A stretch of 64,000 nucleotides of DNA. It comes from Oscillospiraceae bacterium (GTDB lineage: Bacteria > Bacillota > Clostridia > Oscillospirales > Oscillospiraceae). Where the stretch lies: the NCBI GenBank assembly GCA_017436785.1, contig JAFSCK010000024.1:88204-152203 (forward strand), in the 5' to 3' direction. The position numbers and the translations under genes are program-made. Below are positions 9,064 to 16,107 of this stretch, piece by piece (the first letter of the stretch is position 1; the number at the start of each line of letters is the position of its first letter). The notes under the pieces are model-generated. The model saw only the letters and a list, made by a program, of their open reading frames with translations. It did no database searches and was not told the DNA's origin.

Positions 9064-9939
9064 TTATTGGAAGGACAGTTTTACCGGATCGGTGTCTTTG
9101 ATGGTTTTCCATGTTTCCGTGTTGAAAATGTGGAAGGAAAATTCCAGCTGCTCTATTTTCTCAATGCCATTCTCCTCCAGATCGGAGTTCAAAAAGGTAA
9201 TCCCTGCCACCGCGTGTTTTCCCGGCAGGACCTCTTGGGAAAAGAGCGTCTCTACCATAAAGCCGTTGATGGAGGTCTCCCGGGTCTGCACCGTAACAGA
9301 CTTGCTGCCGCCGTTATAGATATACACCTGCAGCTCCGGTCCTAAAATGGAATCCTTTTCAGAAAGGCCCTTGGCGATCACTTTGATATCATCCCCCTCA
9401 TATACCGGTGTTCCGGTATGGTCGTAGGTATAGGAAAAGGTGTCAGCCAAAGATGTTTTTACTTGGATCTGCTCAGAATCAAGGTAGGCATCCCAATCCT
9501 CCGTGGTAAATACATGGAAAGAAAACTCCAGATCCGCAATTTGAGTAATGCCGCTGCGCTCCAGATCCGCAGACAGGAAGGTAATGGCATCGTTGGCCTT
9601 TTTGCCTGCTGCCACATCCGCAGAGAACATGGTCTCCACCATATAGCCGTTAACGGAAACATTCCGGCACTGCACTGTCAGGTTCTTATCGGAATTGTTT
9701 TCGATCAGCAATTTCAGCTCTGTACCGAACAGAGAATCGGTGTCCAGCTCCTTCACCTGAATTTTCAGATCCTTCTGCTCCAGAATCACTGCCGGCGCAA
9801 CGGTTGCCTGCTGGGCATTTTGGCTTCCGCCTACACTTCCGGAGGAATCCGGCAGAAGAAGTTCCCCGTCTCCGCCACCGCAAGCTGCCAGAAATACCGC
9901 CATCCAACATGCCAGCATCATACAAATAAGTTTTTTCAT
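9064..9939 (-). CDS. lipoprotein with two tandem copies of an unknown domain
   Basis: I do not recognise the family. The 291-residue product has a signal peptide with lipobox LAAC (Cys 20), then two homologous domains of about 105 residues each (roughly 50-165 and 180-291). Aligned landmarks are FGTELKLLIENNSDKNLTVQ with LGPELQVYIYNGGSKSVTVQ, NGYMVETMFS with NGFMVETLFS, and LEFSFHVF with LEFSFHIF. The pattern suggests beta-sandwich extracellular modules. It is divergently placed from an XRE regulator, with a shared regulatory dyad between them. Probably surface-exposed; function unknown. Confidence 0.8.
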   Translation of the reverse strand: MKKLICMMLACWMAVFLAACGGGDGELLLPDSSGSVGGSQNAQQATVAPAVILEQKDLKIQVKELDTDSLFGTELKLLIENNSDKNLTVQCRNVSVNGYMVETMFSADVAAGKKANDAITFLSADLERSGITQIADLEFSFHVFTTEDWDAYLDSEQIQVKTSLADTFSYTYDHTGTPVYEGDDIKVIAKGLSEKDSILGPELQVYIYNGGSKSVTVQTRETSINGFMVETLFSQEVLPGKHAVAGITFLNSDLEENGIEKIEQLEFSFHIFNTETWKTIKDTDPVKLSFQ

Positions 9940-9981
9940 AATCTCATCCTTTCTTTTTGGGTCACTTTGTTCCGCTACTTA

Positions 9982-10010
9982 ATTTTAGACATTTTCCGTC
10001 TATTTGTCAA
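9982..10010 (-). promoter_or_regulatory. promoter of the two-domain lipoprotein gene
   Basis: TTGACA (10005-10010), 17 bases, TAAAAT (9982-9987) on the minus strand. Confidence 0.65.
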
Positions 10011-10027
10011 TAGATAGTTTCTATCTA
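10011..10027. promoter_or_regulatory. candidate operator of the XRE regulator
   Basis: The palindrome TAGATAG-TTT-CTATCTA abuts the -35 box of the divergent lipoprotein promoter and lies 28 bases before the XRE start. A second overlapping dyad (TCTATT/AATAGA) sits over the -35 box. The position suits repression of one or both divergent genes by the XRE protein; this is inference. Confidence 0.5.
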
Positions 10028-10054
10028 GGTTAAACTGTTACCGAGGTGACTGCA

Positions 10055-10288
10055 ATGGAACTTTCTTTTGGCGAAAAGATCCGGAACTTGCGAGAAGACA
10101 ATGATCTGAATCAGACCCAGCTGGGAGAAGCCGTAGGCATGACCCAACGGAAGATCTCCTATATTGAATGCGGAAAATACGAGCCCAGTCTGGAAGATAT
10201 TACCGCTCTTTGCCGGTTCTTCCGGGTCAGTGCCGACTACTTGCTGGGTCTGCCGGATTACCGGAAGGAAACAACAGGATGTAAATAG
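10055..10288 (+). CDS. XRE-family transcriptional regulator (single HTH_3 domain)
   Basis: A 77-residue protein consisting almost only of an HTH_3 domain: IRNLREDNDLNQTQLGEAVG, then the recognition helix region TQRKISYIECGKYEPS, and the usual closing ALCRFFRVSADYLLGL. The ATG at 10055 is preferred over an in-frame GTG at 10046 because GAGGTG lies six bases before it. It is divergent from the lipoprotein gene and probably controls that intergenic region. Confidence 0.9.
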   Translation: MELSFGEKIRNLREDNDLNQTQLGEAVGMTQRKISYIECGKYEPSLEDITALCRFFRVSADYLLGLPDYRKETTGCK

Positions 10289-10355
10289 CATCCGACTTGG
10301 GTATCATCACTATACTACAGAAACACTGCGAAATCTGTCGAAAACCGTCACATAG

Positions 10356-10397
10356 AAAAAGCGCGTGCTGCGAAAAATCTCGCAACACGCGCTTTTA
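10356..10397. terminator. bidirectional terminator between the XRE and YxjI-like genes
   Basis: A long stem (AAAGCGCGTG...CACGCGCTTT) flanked by A and T runs serves the convergent genes on both sides. Confidence 0.85.
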
Positions 10398-10436
10398 TTC
10401 AAATGATTGGTTTAGGGCCCTATGGAGTCGTCCACC

Positions 10437-10925
10437 TCAATGATTATTGGATGCTTCCTCTTGGGCATCCAACACGCAGTCGATGGTCAGCACCACCGCC
10501 AATGCGATAATCTCATCTTTGGCATCACGAATATCCAGCTCATAGCTGTCACCCCAGCTCATCCACTCCTTGCGGATCGCTACAATGGGATAGCCGTTTT
10601 GGGTGATCTGATAGTCATGGGCCATAAAGCTGCCATCAATTTCCCAGCCCAGACCCTCTATGGTGTACTTAGGAAACAGGAAGGTAAATTCTTTTTTGAT
10701 CTCAGCCACCTGCCGCTCATTGCAAAACACATAAAACCGGGGTAAAAAGCTCCAAACCTCCTGCTTGATAAAGGCCACTTCCCTGCCGTGGATATCATAA
10801 ATATGGAGTTTCTTACCAAAGGAGAACACTTCCCCTTCCACATAGTAGCGATCCCGGCCTGTCTCATCCTTAACCGTAAACTTATCTCCCCAACTGAAAA
10901 CCTTTTGTTTTATGTATAGATGCAT
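10437..10925 (-). CDS. LURP-one-related / YxjI-like protein
   Basis: A 162-residue protein with the antiparallel beta-barrel pattern of the tubby-like LURP-one family: MHLYIKQKVFSWGDKFTVKD at the N-terminus, then FSFGKKLHIYD, EVAFIKQEVWSFLPRF and FPKYTIEGLGWEIDG repeats. ATG 10925 is chosen because GGGAGGAAAGGG lies just upstream; an open frame extends 23 codons further without a site. The cellular role of bacterial members is not established; membrane-lipid binding has been suggested for the fold. Confidence 0.85.
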   Translation of the reverse strand: MHLYIKQKVFSWGDKFTVKDETGRDRYYVEGEVFSFGKKLHIYDIHGREVAFIKQEVWSFLPRFYVFCNERQVAEIKKEFTFLFPKYTIEGLGWEIDGSFMAHDYQITQNGYPIVAIRKEWMSWGDSYELDIRDAKDEIIALAVVLTIDCVLDAQEEASNNH

Positions 10926-11020
10926 ACCCTTTCCTCCCATCATGGTTTCTATCTGTATTTTATCATTTTCCGGTTTTAAATACAATCCCCGCACTTAAGA
11001 GAAAAATTTGAAGAAAACAC

Positions 11021-11049
11021 TTGACAAACGGCACAACCTTGGCTATAAT
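11021..11049 (+). promoter_or_regulatory. promoter of tRNA-Val(GAC)
   Basis: A perfect consensus: TTGACA (11021-11026), 17 bases, TATAAT (11044-11049), with the tRNA beginning 13 bases later. Confidence 0.9.
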
Positions 11050-11062
11050 CACTCATGCCCAT

Positions 11063-11139
11063 GGACGATTAGCTCAGCTGGCTAGAGCATCCGCTTGACG
11101 TGCGGAAGGTCATAGGTTCGAGTCCTATATCGTCCACCA
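11063..11139 (+). tRNA. tRNA-Val (anticodon GAC), CCA encoded
   Basis: A full cloverleaf: acceptor GGACGAT/ATCGTCC, D arm GCTCAGCTGGCTAGAGC, anticodon stem TCCGC/GCGGA with loop TTGACGT (anticodon GAC), T arm with GGTTCGAGTCC, discriminator A and encoded CCA. It reads GUC/GUU valine codons. Confidence 0.95.
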
Positions 11140-11203
11140 GAAAAAGAAACCACACCATTCGGTGTGGTTTTTCTTTTTCTCTGTGGACTTAGGACTCGAA
11201 CCC
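11115..11203. repeat. imperfect inverted repeat mirroring the tRNA 3' end and terminator
   Basis: The right arm (11161-11203), read in reverse complement, repeats the T arm (GGTTCGAGTCCTA), the acceptor 3' end region, the GAAAAAGAAA tract and the terminator arm of the tRNA-Val gene. The two arms are about 42 nt each and imperfect. The tRNA's tcgagtcctatat string also recurs in direct orientation at 11272-11284. Confidence 0.65.
11147..11178 (+). terminator. terminator of tRNA-Val(GAC)
   Basis: Stem AAACCACACC/GGTGTGGTTT with loop ATTC, followed by a T-rich tract. Confidence 0.85.
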
Positions 11204-11259
11204 ATCGCAGTGCAAGGCTCCGGTGGAGCCTTGCTGCAACCAGTTCAAAAACTGGTTGC
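11192..11259. repeat. two-hairpin intergenic element, copy 1
   Basis: After GGACTCGAACCCAT come two perfect adjacent hairpins: 11212-11234 (arms GCAAGGCTCC/GGAGCCTTGC) and 11236-11259 (arms GCAACCAGTT/AACTGGTTGC). A related element with the same order and spacing lies at 53213-53274. The rest of 11260-11387 contains a tRNA 3' fragment and a small terminator-like hairpin (CCCA/TGGG then TTTTCTTTTT near 11310-11330). Confidence 0.6.
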
Positions 11260-11343
11260 TACCTTGATTACTCGAGTCCTATATTAGATCTATCGTTATC
11301 GCAACACCCAAACGGACTGGGTTTTCTTTTTCTCTACGGACTA

Positions 11344-11367
11344 TAGGGCGGGGGCTTGCGCCCGCCG
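11344..11367. repeat. GC-rich REP-like repeat, copy A
   Basis: TAGGGCGGGGGCTTGCGCCC followed by GCCG. Related copies in this window lie at 12038-12061 (reverse orientation), 22779-22848 (an inverted pair) and a fragment at 44144-44160. Confidence 0.7.
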
Positions 11368-11387
11368 AAAGACATCAAACCGAGACA

Positions 11388-11416
11388 TTGAAAGTATATG
11401 GTTCATGTGATATAAT
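11388..11416 (+). promoter_or_regulatory. promoter of the small P-loop kinase gene
   Basis: TTGAAA (11388-11393), 17 bases, TATAAT (11411-11416). Confidence 0.75.
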
Positions 11417-11452
11417 CCATTCGAAAAACTTGAATTTTTAGGGATGATTGAG

Positions 11453-11965
11453 ATGATTATTTTAATTACCGGAGCATCGCATACAGGCAAAACTGCACTT
11501 GCTCAAAAGTTGCTGGAAAAATATAAATATCCGTATTTGTCTATTGACCATTTGAAAATGGGTTTAATTCGTAGTGGTAACACAGAACTTACCCCTATGG
11601 ACGATACGGAATTAATCGAATATTTGTGGCCGATTGTTCGGGAAATGATAAAAACTGCTATTGAAAACAAGCAGAACTTAATTGTCGAAGGTTGCTATAT
11701 TCCATTCGATTGGCAGAAGGACTTTGACTCTGAATATCTTGAAAACATCAGATATTACTGTCTTGTAATGAGTAAGGAATATATCAGAAACCACTTTGCT
11801 GACATAAAGAAACATGCAAATGTCATTGAAAGTCGTTTGGATGATGAATGGTGCACAATGGAGCGTGTGTTGGCAGATAATGCAGAAATGTTATCCCTTG
11901 CACAAAAGCATAATGTGAACTACATACTCATGAAAGATAAGTATGAAATCAATATTAATTTATAA
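11453..11965 (+). CDS. AAA/P-loop small-molecule kinase-like protein
   Basis: A 170-residue protein beginning MIILITGASHTGKTALAQKL, where GASHTGKT is a Walker A P-loop. The layout (P-loop, YLSIDHLKMGLIRSG, then LIVEGCYIP strand and a lid-like RLDDEW region) resembles adenylate-kinase-fold small kinases and zeta-toxin/2-phosphoglycerate-kinase relatives. ATG 11453 gives better spacing to AGGG than the ATG at 11444, which abuts it. The gene is visibly AT-rich compared with its neighbours and sits behind tRNA-Val amid palindromes, which suggests acquisition by transfer. No antitoxin partner is visible. Substrate unknown. Confidence 0.75.
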   Translation: MIILITGASHTGKTALAQKLLEKYKYPYLSIDHLKMGLIRSGNTELTPMDDTELIEYLWPIVREMIKTAIENKQNLIVEGCYIPFDWQKDFDSEYLENIRYYCLVMSKEYIRNHFADIKKHANVIESRLDDEWCTMERVLADNAEMLSLAQKHNVNYILMKDKYEININL

Positions 11966-11993
11966 CGACAACTTCCAATTTTCTGAAAAGATT

Positions 11994-12022
11994 ACCGCAG
12001 CATCCACCGTGGGTGCTGCGGT
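11994..12022 (+). terminator. terminator-like hairpin after the P-loop kinase gene
   Basis: Stem ACCGCAGCATCC/GGGTGCTGCGGT starting 28 bases after the stop; the following tract is only weakly T-rich. Confidence 0.55.
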
Positions 12023-12037
12023 TGCTTATTGGGTTCG

Positions 12038-12061
12038 CGGCGGGAGCAAGCCCCCGCCCTA
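12038..12061. repeat. GC-rich REP-like repeat, copy B
   Basis: CGGCGGGAGCAAGCCCCCGC followed by CCTA, the reverse orientation of copy A at 11344. It is followed by GAGATTGCCACGG (12091-12103), a string that recurs at 63767-63779. Confidence 0.65.
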
Positions 12062-12152
12062 CCCGCCTATAACACGCCTATGCCTCATAGGAGATTGCCA
12101 CGGCTGCATACGCAGCCTCTTATGACAGGGAAGGCGTATCCTGCATATAAAG

Positions 12153-12182
12153 AAGGGACAACCCGCAATCGGGTTGTCCCTT
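12153..12182 (-). terminator. terminator of the apbE-NusG_II operon
   Basis: Stem AAGGGACAACCCG/CGGGTTGTCCCTT six bases after the stop, with a T-containing tract on the minus strand. Confidence 0.75.
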
Positions 12183-12187
12183 GTTTT

Positions 12188-12544
12188 TCAGCCGGATACG
12201 CCGTCGACGGGTTGTGTGCCGGTGAATTCCAGCACCAGCCGGTTGGGCAGGCACACGATCTGGGCGCCCCTGTCGCAGTAGCCTCGCGCCATACAGTAAT
12301 GGTCCGGGCAGCTTGCTTCCGTCACCGCCACTTTGCCGTCCTTGACCGTGATCACATTGGTACCCATGGCGGTAGTAACCGTGACCTGTGTGTCCGTGTT
12401 TAAGGGCAAAGTATAAAGCAGCTTCCCCTCAGAGATCACCTTTACTCCATCTGCCGGAGGACCGGGCATCAGCAGCCACAGGCTTAAGCCGATGCACACC
12501 GCCAGCACGGAAGCGATCACCAATATCCATGTTCTTGTTCTCAA
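12188..12544 (-). CDS. NusG domain II-containing membrane-anchored protein
   Basis: A 118-residue protein with one N-terminal transmembrane helix (about residues 7-27) and an extracytoplasmic NusG_II domain ending CPDHYCMARGYCD...IVCLPNRLVLEF, whose cysteines are a family hallmark. Such proteins are commonly encoded beside ApbE and redox-related membrane proteins. Here the ATG overlaps the apbE stop by four bases, so the two are co-translated. It probably helps mature or receive a flavinylated exported protein; this is inference from context. Confidence 0.85.
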   Translation of the reverse strand: MRTRTWILVIASVLAVCIGLSLWLLMPGPPADGVKVISEGKLLYTLPLNTDTQVTVTTAMGTNVITVKDGKVAVTEASCPDHYCMARGYCDRGAQIVCLPNRLVLEFTGTQPVDGVSG

Positions 12545-13464
12545 CGGGCGATCACCTCATATTCACAGCCACTGAGGGCTGCGCCCTGCGTGGCATAGAT
12601 CTTGCCGGTATCCGTCACAAACACTGCTTCGAAATCCTCACTTTGCCGCCAAAAATCGGAGGCTTTCTCCAGCCCCATCACAAATAAGGCGGTGGAAAAT
12701 ACATCCGCGGTTAGACCGTCCGCACAAATTACAGTCACGGACCGCAAGCCGCTTTGGGCCGGCCTTCCCGTCTCCGGATCCAGTATATGATGGTAACGGG
12801 TACCGTCTTTTTCAAAAAAGCGCTGATAATCCCCGGAGGTGACCACAGCCATTGTGCCTACTACGGACACCGTTCCCAGATAGTTCCCTCCGTCAGGGTT
12901 CTGAATGCCGATGACCCAAGGGGAATGGTCCTTCTTTTCTCCGTAAGTTTGGATATTGCCCCCCAGATTCAAAATTGCCCGGTCAACCCTCAGTGTTTCC
13001 AGAAGCTGAACCGCCTGCTGCCCGGTGTAGCCTTTCACCGCGCCGCCCAAATCCCATTGTACCGGCGCTTGCTGAAGCGCCGCTTCCTCAGGTACACGAT
13101 ACGCCCCATCATAAAAGCCCCAAGCCCGGATATAACCGCCTAAGCGGGGATCAAATGCACCCTTTGTTCGCTTTGACAGTTCCTCTGCCCGTTGCAGAAA
13201 ATCATGGGCATCTTGGGATACCACCGCGCCGCCGGCATTTAACCGCCCGACAATGGAGTTCCGGTCCATAGCAGACCATGTGTTTTCCGTTTCCTCAATC
13301 AGTACTGCCAGCTTCTGTTGGGCGGCCTCGCTATCTTTTCCCCAAACCTGCAGATCCATCACCGTATCCATGGCAAACACCGTCTTTTGGGTATGGACTG
13401 AACAGCCGGAAAGGCACAAAAATGCCAACGCCACCATACCGCAGATCCACTTTTTCATGTCCAT
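12541..13464 (-). CDS. apbE: FAD:protein FMN transferase (ApbE), lipoprotein
   Basis: A 307-residue enzyme that transfers FMN from FAD to Ser/Thr residues of exported flavoproteins. The signal peptide ends in a lipobox (CLSGC). Motifs include MDTVMDLQVWG, FDPRLGGYIRAWGF, the VQWDLGGAVKGYTGQQAV region that binds FAD, LNLGGNIQTYG, and the YHHILDPETGRPAQSG metal/FAD site. Length matches ApbE lipoproteins. No RNF or NQR complex is present in the window, so its target is elsewhere. Confidence 0.93.
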   Translation of the reverse strand: MDMKKWICGMVALAFLCLSGCSVHTQKTVFAMDTVMDLQVWGKDSEAAQQKLAVLIEETENTWSAMDRNSIVGRLNAGGAVVSQDAHDFLQRAEELSKRTKGAFDPRLGGYIRAWGFYDGAYRVPEEAALQQAPVQWDLGGAVKGYTGQQAVQLLETLRVDRAILNLGGNIQTYGEKKDHSPWVIGIQNPDGGNYLGTVSVVGTMAVVTSGDYQRFFEKDGTRYHHILDPETGRPAQSGLRSVTVICADGLTADVFSTALFVMGLEKASDFWRQSEDFEAVFVTDTGKIYATQGAALSGCEYEVIAR

Positions 13465-13491
13465 ACCTCCTTTTATGGTATCTTTATCGGG

Positions 13492-13520
13492 AGTATAGCA
13501 AAAATATACGAGAAAATCAA
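13492..13520 (-). promoter_or_regulatory. promoter of the apbE operon
   Basis: TTGATT (13515-13520), 17 bases, TATACT (13492-13497) on the minus strand. Confidence 0.6.
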
Positions 13521-13541
13521 TGTTTTATATTGGAAAACCTC

Positions 13542-13570
13542 TTGACTTTTGGAAATTGGGATGGTAAAAT
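13542..13570 (+). promoter_or_regulatory. promoter of the rplU-prp-rpmA operon
   Basis: TTGACT (13542-13547), 17 bases, TAAAAT (13565-13570). It sits just upstream of the L21 leader. Confidence 0.75.
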
Positions 13571-13573
13571 GTT

Positions 13574-13652
13574 CGAGCCGCATTGAATGGGCTAAAGTTG
13601 GTGCGCCCAAAACGCCCCGCCCTAAGAGCGAGACTACACAATATAAAGTAGG
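13574..13652 (+). ncRNA. ribosomal protein L21 leader (autoregulatory 5' UTR)
   Basis: The roughly 80-nt leader between promoter and rplU contains the conserved-looking stretch CGCCCCGCCCTAAGAGCGAG, which I associate with the Firmicute L21 leader. That leader is thought to bind L21 and repress its own operon. Assignment is by position and partial motif recall; a covariance-model search would decide. Confidence 0.6.
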
Positions 13653-13660
13653 TGAAAACA

Positions 13661-13972
13661 ATGAAAGCAGTTATCGTGACCGGTGGTAAGCAGTATACCG
13701 TCTCCGAGGGTGATGTCCTGTACATCGAGAAGCTGGAGGCCGAAGCTGAAGCTACCGTGAAGTTCGAGCAGGTTCTGGCAGTGCTGGATGGTGAGAACTC
13801 CAAGATCGGCGCTCCCGTGGTTGAGGGTGCTTCCGTCGAGGCCAAGGTCATCAAGACCGGCAAGGCTAAGAAGGTCATCGTCTTCAAGTACAAGGCTAAG
13901 AAGAACGAGAAGAAGAAGCAGGGCCATCGTCAGCCCTACACCAAGGTGGAGATCACCAAGATCGCTCTGTAA
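13661..13972 (+). CDS. rplU: 50S ribosomal protein L21
   Basis: A 103-residue L21 with the typical start [18 protein letters not shown], the [20 protein letters not shown] middle and the RNA-binding tail [20 protein letters not shown] 13661 is used with AGGTG upstream, rather than the in-frame GTG at 13652 that overlaps that site. First gene of the rplU-prp-rpmA operon; codon use is strongly biased as in highly expressed genes. Confidence 0.97.
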   Translation: MKAVIVTGGKQYTVSEGDVLYIEKLEAEAEATVKFEQVLAVLDGENSKIGAPVVEGASVEAKVIKTGKAKKVIVFKYKAKKNEKKKQGHRQPYTKVEITKIAL

Positions 13973-13974
13973 TT

Positions 13975-14298
13975 ATGACTAGATGCGAGTTTTTTATGGA
14001 CGGCGACAGAATCACTGGATTCTCCGTTGCCGGTCACAGCGGCTATGCCGAAGCCGGTGCAGACATTGTCTGCGCTGCGGTTTCCACCGCTGTCACCATG
14101 GCCGAAGCCATCATCAATGAGGTGTGTGGCGCAAAGGCCAAGGTTCGGGTCAAAGAGGAAGACGCCCGCGTCACTCTGACCCTCCCCACTTCCTGTGATG
14201 AAGAGGAAACAGTGCAGGCGGCTCTTTCCGGCCTGATGCTGACCCTTTTGAGCATCAAGGAAGATTATGAAGATTATATCGAAGTTTTGGAGGTGTAA
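13975..14298 (+). CDS. prp: ribosomal-processing cysteine protease Prp
   Basis: A 107-residue protease. The catalytic dyad is His21 (VAGHSGYAE) and Cys33 ([10 protein letters not shown]), as in the YsxB/Prp family. It removes the N-terminal extension of L27, and the neighbouring rpmA here encodes exactly such an extension. It starts two bases after the rplU stop. Confidence 0.93.
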   Translation: MTRCEFFMDGDRITGFSVAGHSGYAEAGADIVCAAVSTAVTMAEAIINEVCGAKAKVRVKEEDARVTLTLPTSCDEEETVQAALSGLMLTLLSIKEDYEDYIEVLEV

Positions 14299-14302
14299 CA
14301 CC

Positions 14303-14587
14303 ATGCTGAAAATTGGTATTCAGTTTTTCGCTCACCACAAGGGCGGCGGTTCTACCAAGAACGGTCGTGATTCCGAGGCTAAGCGTCTGGGCGTGAAGCG
14401 TGCCGACGGTCAGTTTGTTCTGGCCGGCAACATTCTGGTTCGCCAGAGAGGCACTCATATCCATCCCGGTGTCAATGTCGGTATCGGCAGTGATGACACT
14501 CTGTTCGCTCTGATTGACGGTACTGTCAAGTTCGAGCGCAAGGGTAAGGATCGCCGTCAGTGCTCCGTTTACGCCATCGAGCAGTAA
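14303..14587 (+). CDS. rpmA: 50S ribosomal protein L27 (with Prp-cleavable extension)
   Basis: A 94-residue L27. The first residues, MLKIGIQFF, form the Firmicute extension, followed by [20 protein letters not shown]. Family knowledge (Staphylococcus) places Prp cleavage after the QFF motif at residue 9, exposing the mature N-terminus that reaches the peptidyl-transferase centre. ATG 14303 follows GGAGGTG inside the end of prp. Confidence 0.97.
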   Translation: MLKIGIQFFAHHKGGGSTKNGRDSEAKRLGVKRADGQFVLAGNILVRQRGTHIHPGVNVGIGSDDTLFALIDGTVKFERKGKDRRQCSVYAIEQ

Positions 14588-14614
14588 TCACGGATCACCG
14601 AATAGCTTGCTAGA

Positions 14615-14648
14615 GGCTGCTGCAAACTACTGCAGCAGCCCCTTTTTT
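14615..14648 (+). terminator. terminator of the rplU-prp-rpmA operon
   Basis: Stem GGCTGCTGCA/TGCAGCAGCC followed by CCTTTTTTC. Confidence 0.9.
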
Positions 14649-14743
14649 CTCTGTACTGTGATAAATTTTAATTTAAAGGGCAGCTGCTCTTCAAATTGGA
14701 ATTTATGACAGTACAGGCATCCATATTGATTGGAGGTTTTTCT

Positions 14744-16018
14744 ATGTTTGTAGATAAAGTACGAATTACCGTTGTCGGCGGTCGCGGCGGCGACGGCGCC
14801 GTGGCGTTCCACCGGGAAAAATATGTAGCTGCCGGCGGTCCTGACGGCGGCGATGGTGGTCATGGCGGCAGTGTGATCCTGCGGGTCAACGACAATATGA
14901 CCACCCTGCTTGATTTTCGTTATAAACGTAAGTATTCTGCTCCTGCCGGCCAGAACGGCCAAGGTCGGAATATGGCCGGCAAGCGGGGCGAGCCGCTGAT
15001 CATCCAAGTACCCCGGGGCACCGTGGTCCGGGATGCCGAAACCAATCAGATCATTGTGGACATGTCCACCGGCGAAGACCACATTATCGCCAAAGGCGGC
15101 AGAGGCGGTTGGGGCAACTCCCATTTTGCCACCGCTACCCGGCAAGTCCCCCGGTTTGCCAAAGCAGGCACCAAGGGACAGGAGCGGGATATTATTCTGG
15201 AGCTGAAGCTTCTGGCGGATGTGGGTCTGGTAGGTTTCCCCAATGTCGGCAAGTCCACTTTGCTGTCCGTTACCTCTAATGCCCGACCCAAGATCGCCAA
15301 CTATCATTTCACCACACTGTTTCCCAATTTAGGTGTGATCTATGTAGACGAGGGCGTGTCCTTTGTCATGGCAGATATCCCCGGCATTATCGAAGGCGCA
15401 GCAGAAGGTGCCGGTCTGGGTCACGATTTTTTGCGGCACATTGACCGCTGCCGCTTGCTTGTGCATGTGGTAGATGTTTCCGGTAGTGAAGGCCGGGATC
15501 CTGTAGAGGATTTCGACGCCATCTGCGAGGAGCTCCACAACTACAGCATTGATCTGGGGGATCGCCCTATGATTGTAGCTGCCAACAAATGCGATCTTCT
15601 GATGCCGGAAAGCGACAACTTGGAACGGCTCCGGGCCCATGTGGAAGCGGCCGGTTGCCAGCTTTATGAAATTTCTGCCGGCACGACCCAAGGCACCAAG
15701 AACCTGATGCGGGTGGTTGCAGAAAAGTTGCGGACACTCCCCCCGGTCACTATTTACGAGCCGGAATATGTGGAGGTCATCGAAGCCGCCGGAGATCCCA
15801 ACCAGCTGCAGATCGAGCATCTGGGCAGTACTTGGGTAATTACCGGCACTTGGCTGGAACGGCTGATTCAAAGCATCAATTTTGATGACTACGAATCCCG
15901 AAACTATTTTGACACCCAGCTGCGCAAGTGCGGCCTGTTTACCCGCTTGGAAGAAATGGGCATTCAGGACGGCGATGTGGTAGATATCTACGACATGCAG
16001 TTTGAATATCAGCGATAA
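14744..16018 (+). CDS. obgE: GTPase Obg (CgtA)
   Basis: A 424-residue ribosome-associated GTPase. It has the glycine-rich Obg fold (about residues 1-157: VGGRGGDGAVAFHREK, GGPDGGDGGHGGS), a G domain with P-loop GFPNVGKST, switch TTLFPNLG, G3 DIPGIIEGA and G4 NKCD, and a C-terminal OCT domain (about 345-424). ATG 14744 with TGGAGG upstream gives the canonical MFVDKVRI start. It has roles in 50S maturation and stress signalling. The frequent rplU-rpmA-obg synteny supports the call. Confidence 0.96.
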   Translation: MFVDKVRITVVGGRGGDGAVAFHREKYVAAGGPDGGDGGHGGSVILRVNDNMTTLLDFRYKRKYSAPAGQNGQGRNMAGKRGEPLIIQVPRGTVVRDAETNQIIVDMSTGEDHIIAKGGRGGWGNSHFATATRQVPRFAKAGTKGQERDIILELKLLADVGLVGFPNVGKSTLLSVTSNARPKIANYHFTTLFPNLGVIYVDEGVSFVMADIPGIIEGAAEGAGLGHDFLRHIDRCRLLVHVVDVSGSEGRDPVEDFDAICEELHNYSIDLGDRPMIVAANKCDLLMPESDNLERLRAHVEAAGCQLYEISAGTTQGTKNLMRVVAEKLRTLPPVTIYEPEYVEVIEAAGDPNQLQIEHLGSTWVITGTWLERLIQSINFDDYESRNYFDTQLRKCGLFTRLEEMGIQDGDVVDIYDMQFEYQR

Positions 16019-16023
16019 AGATT

Positions 16024-16053
16024 ACCGCCGTCGGTGCTTGCATCGACGGCGGT
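16024..16053 (+). terminator. terminator of obgE
   Basis: Stem ACCGCCGTCG/CGACGGCGGT followed by TTTATTAT. Confidence 0.9.
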
Positions 16054-16107
16054 TTTATTATATACTATATTAAAATAGTATAAATCTCAATTTGAAGGGA
16101 TGATTTT

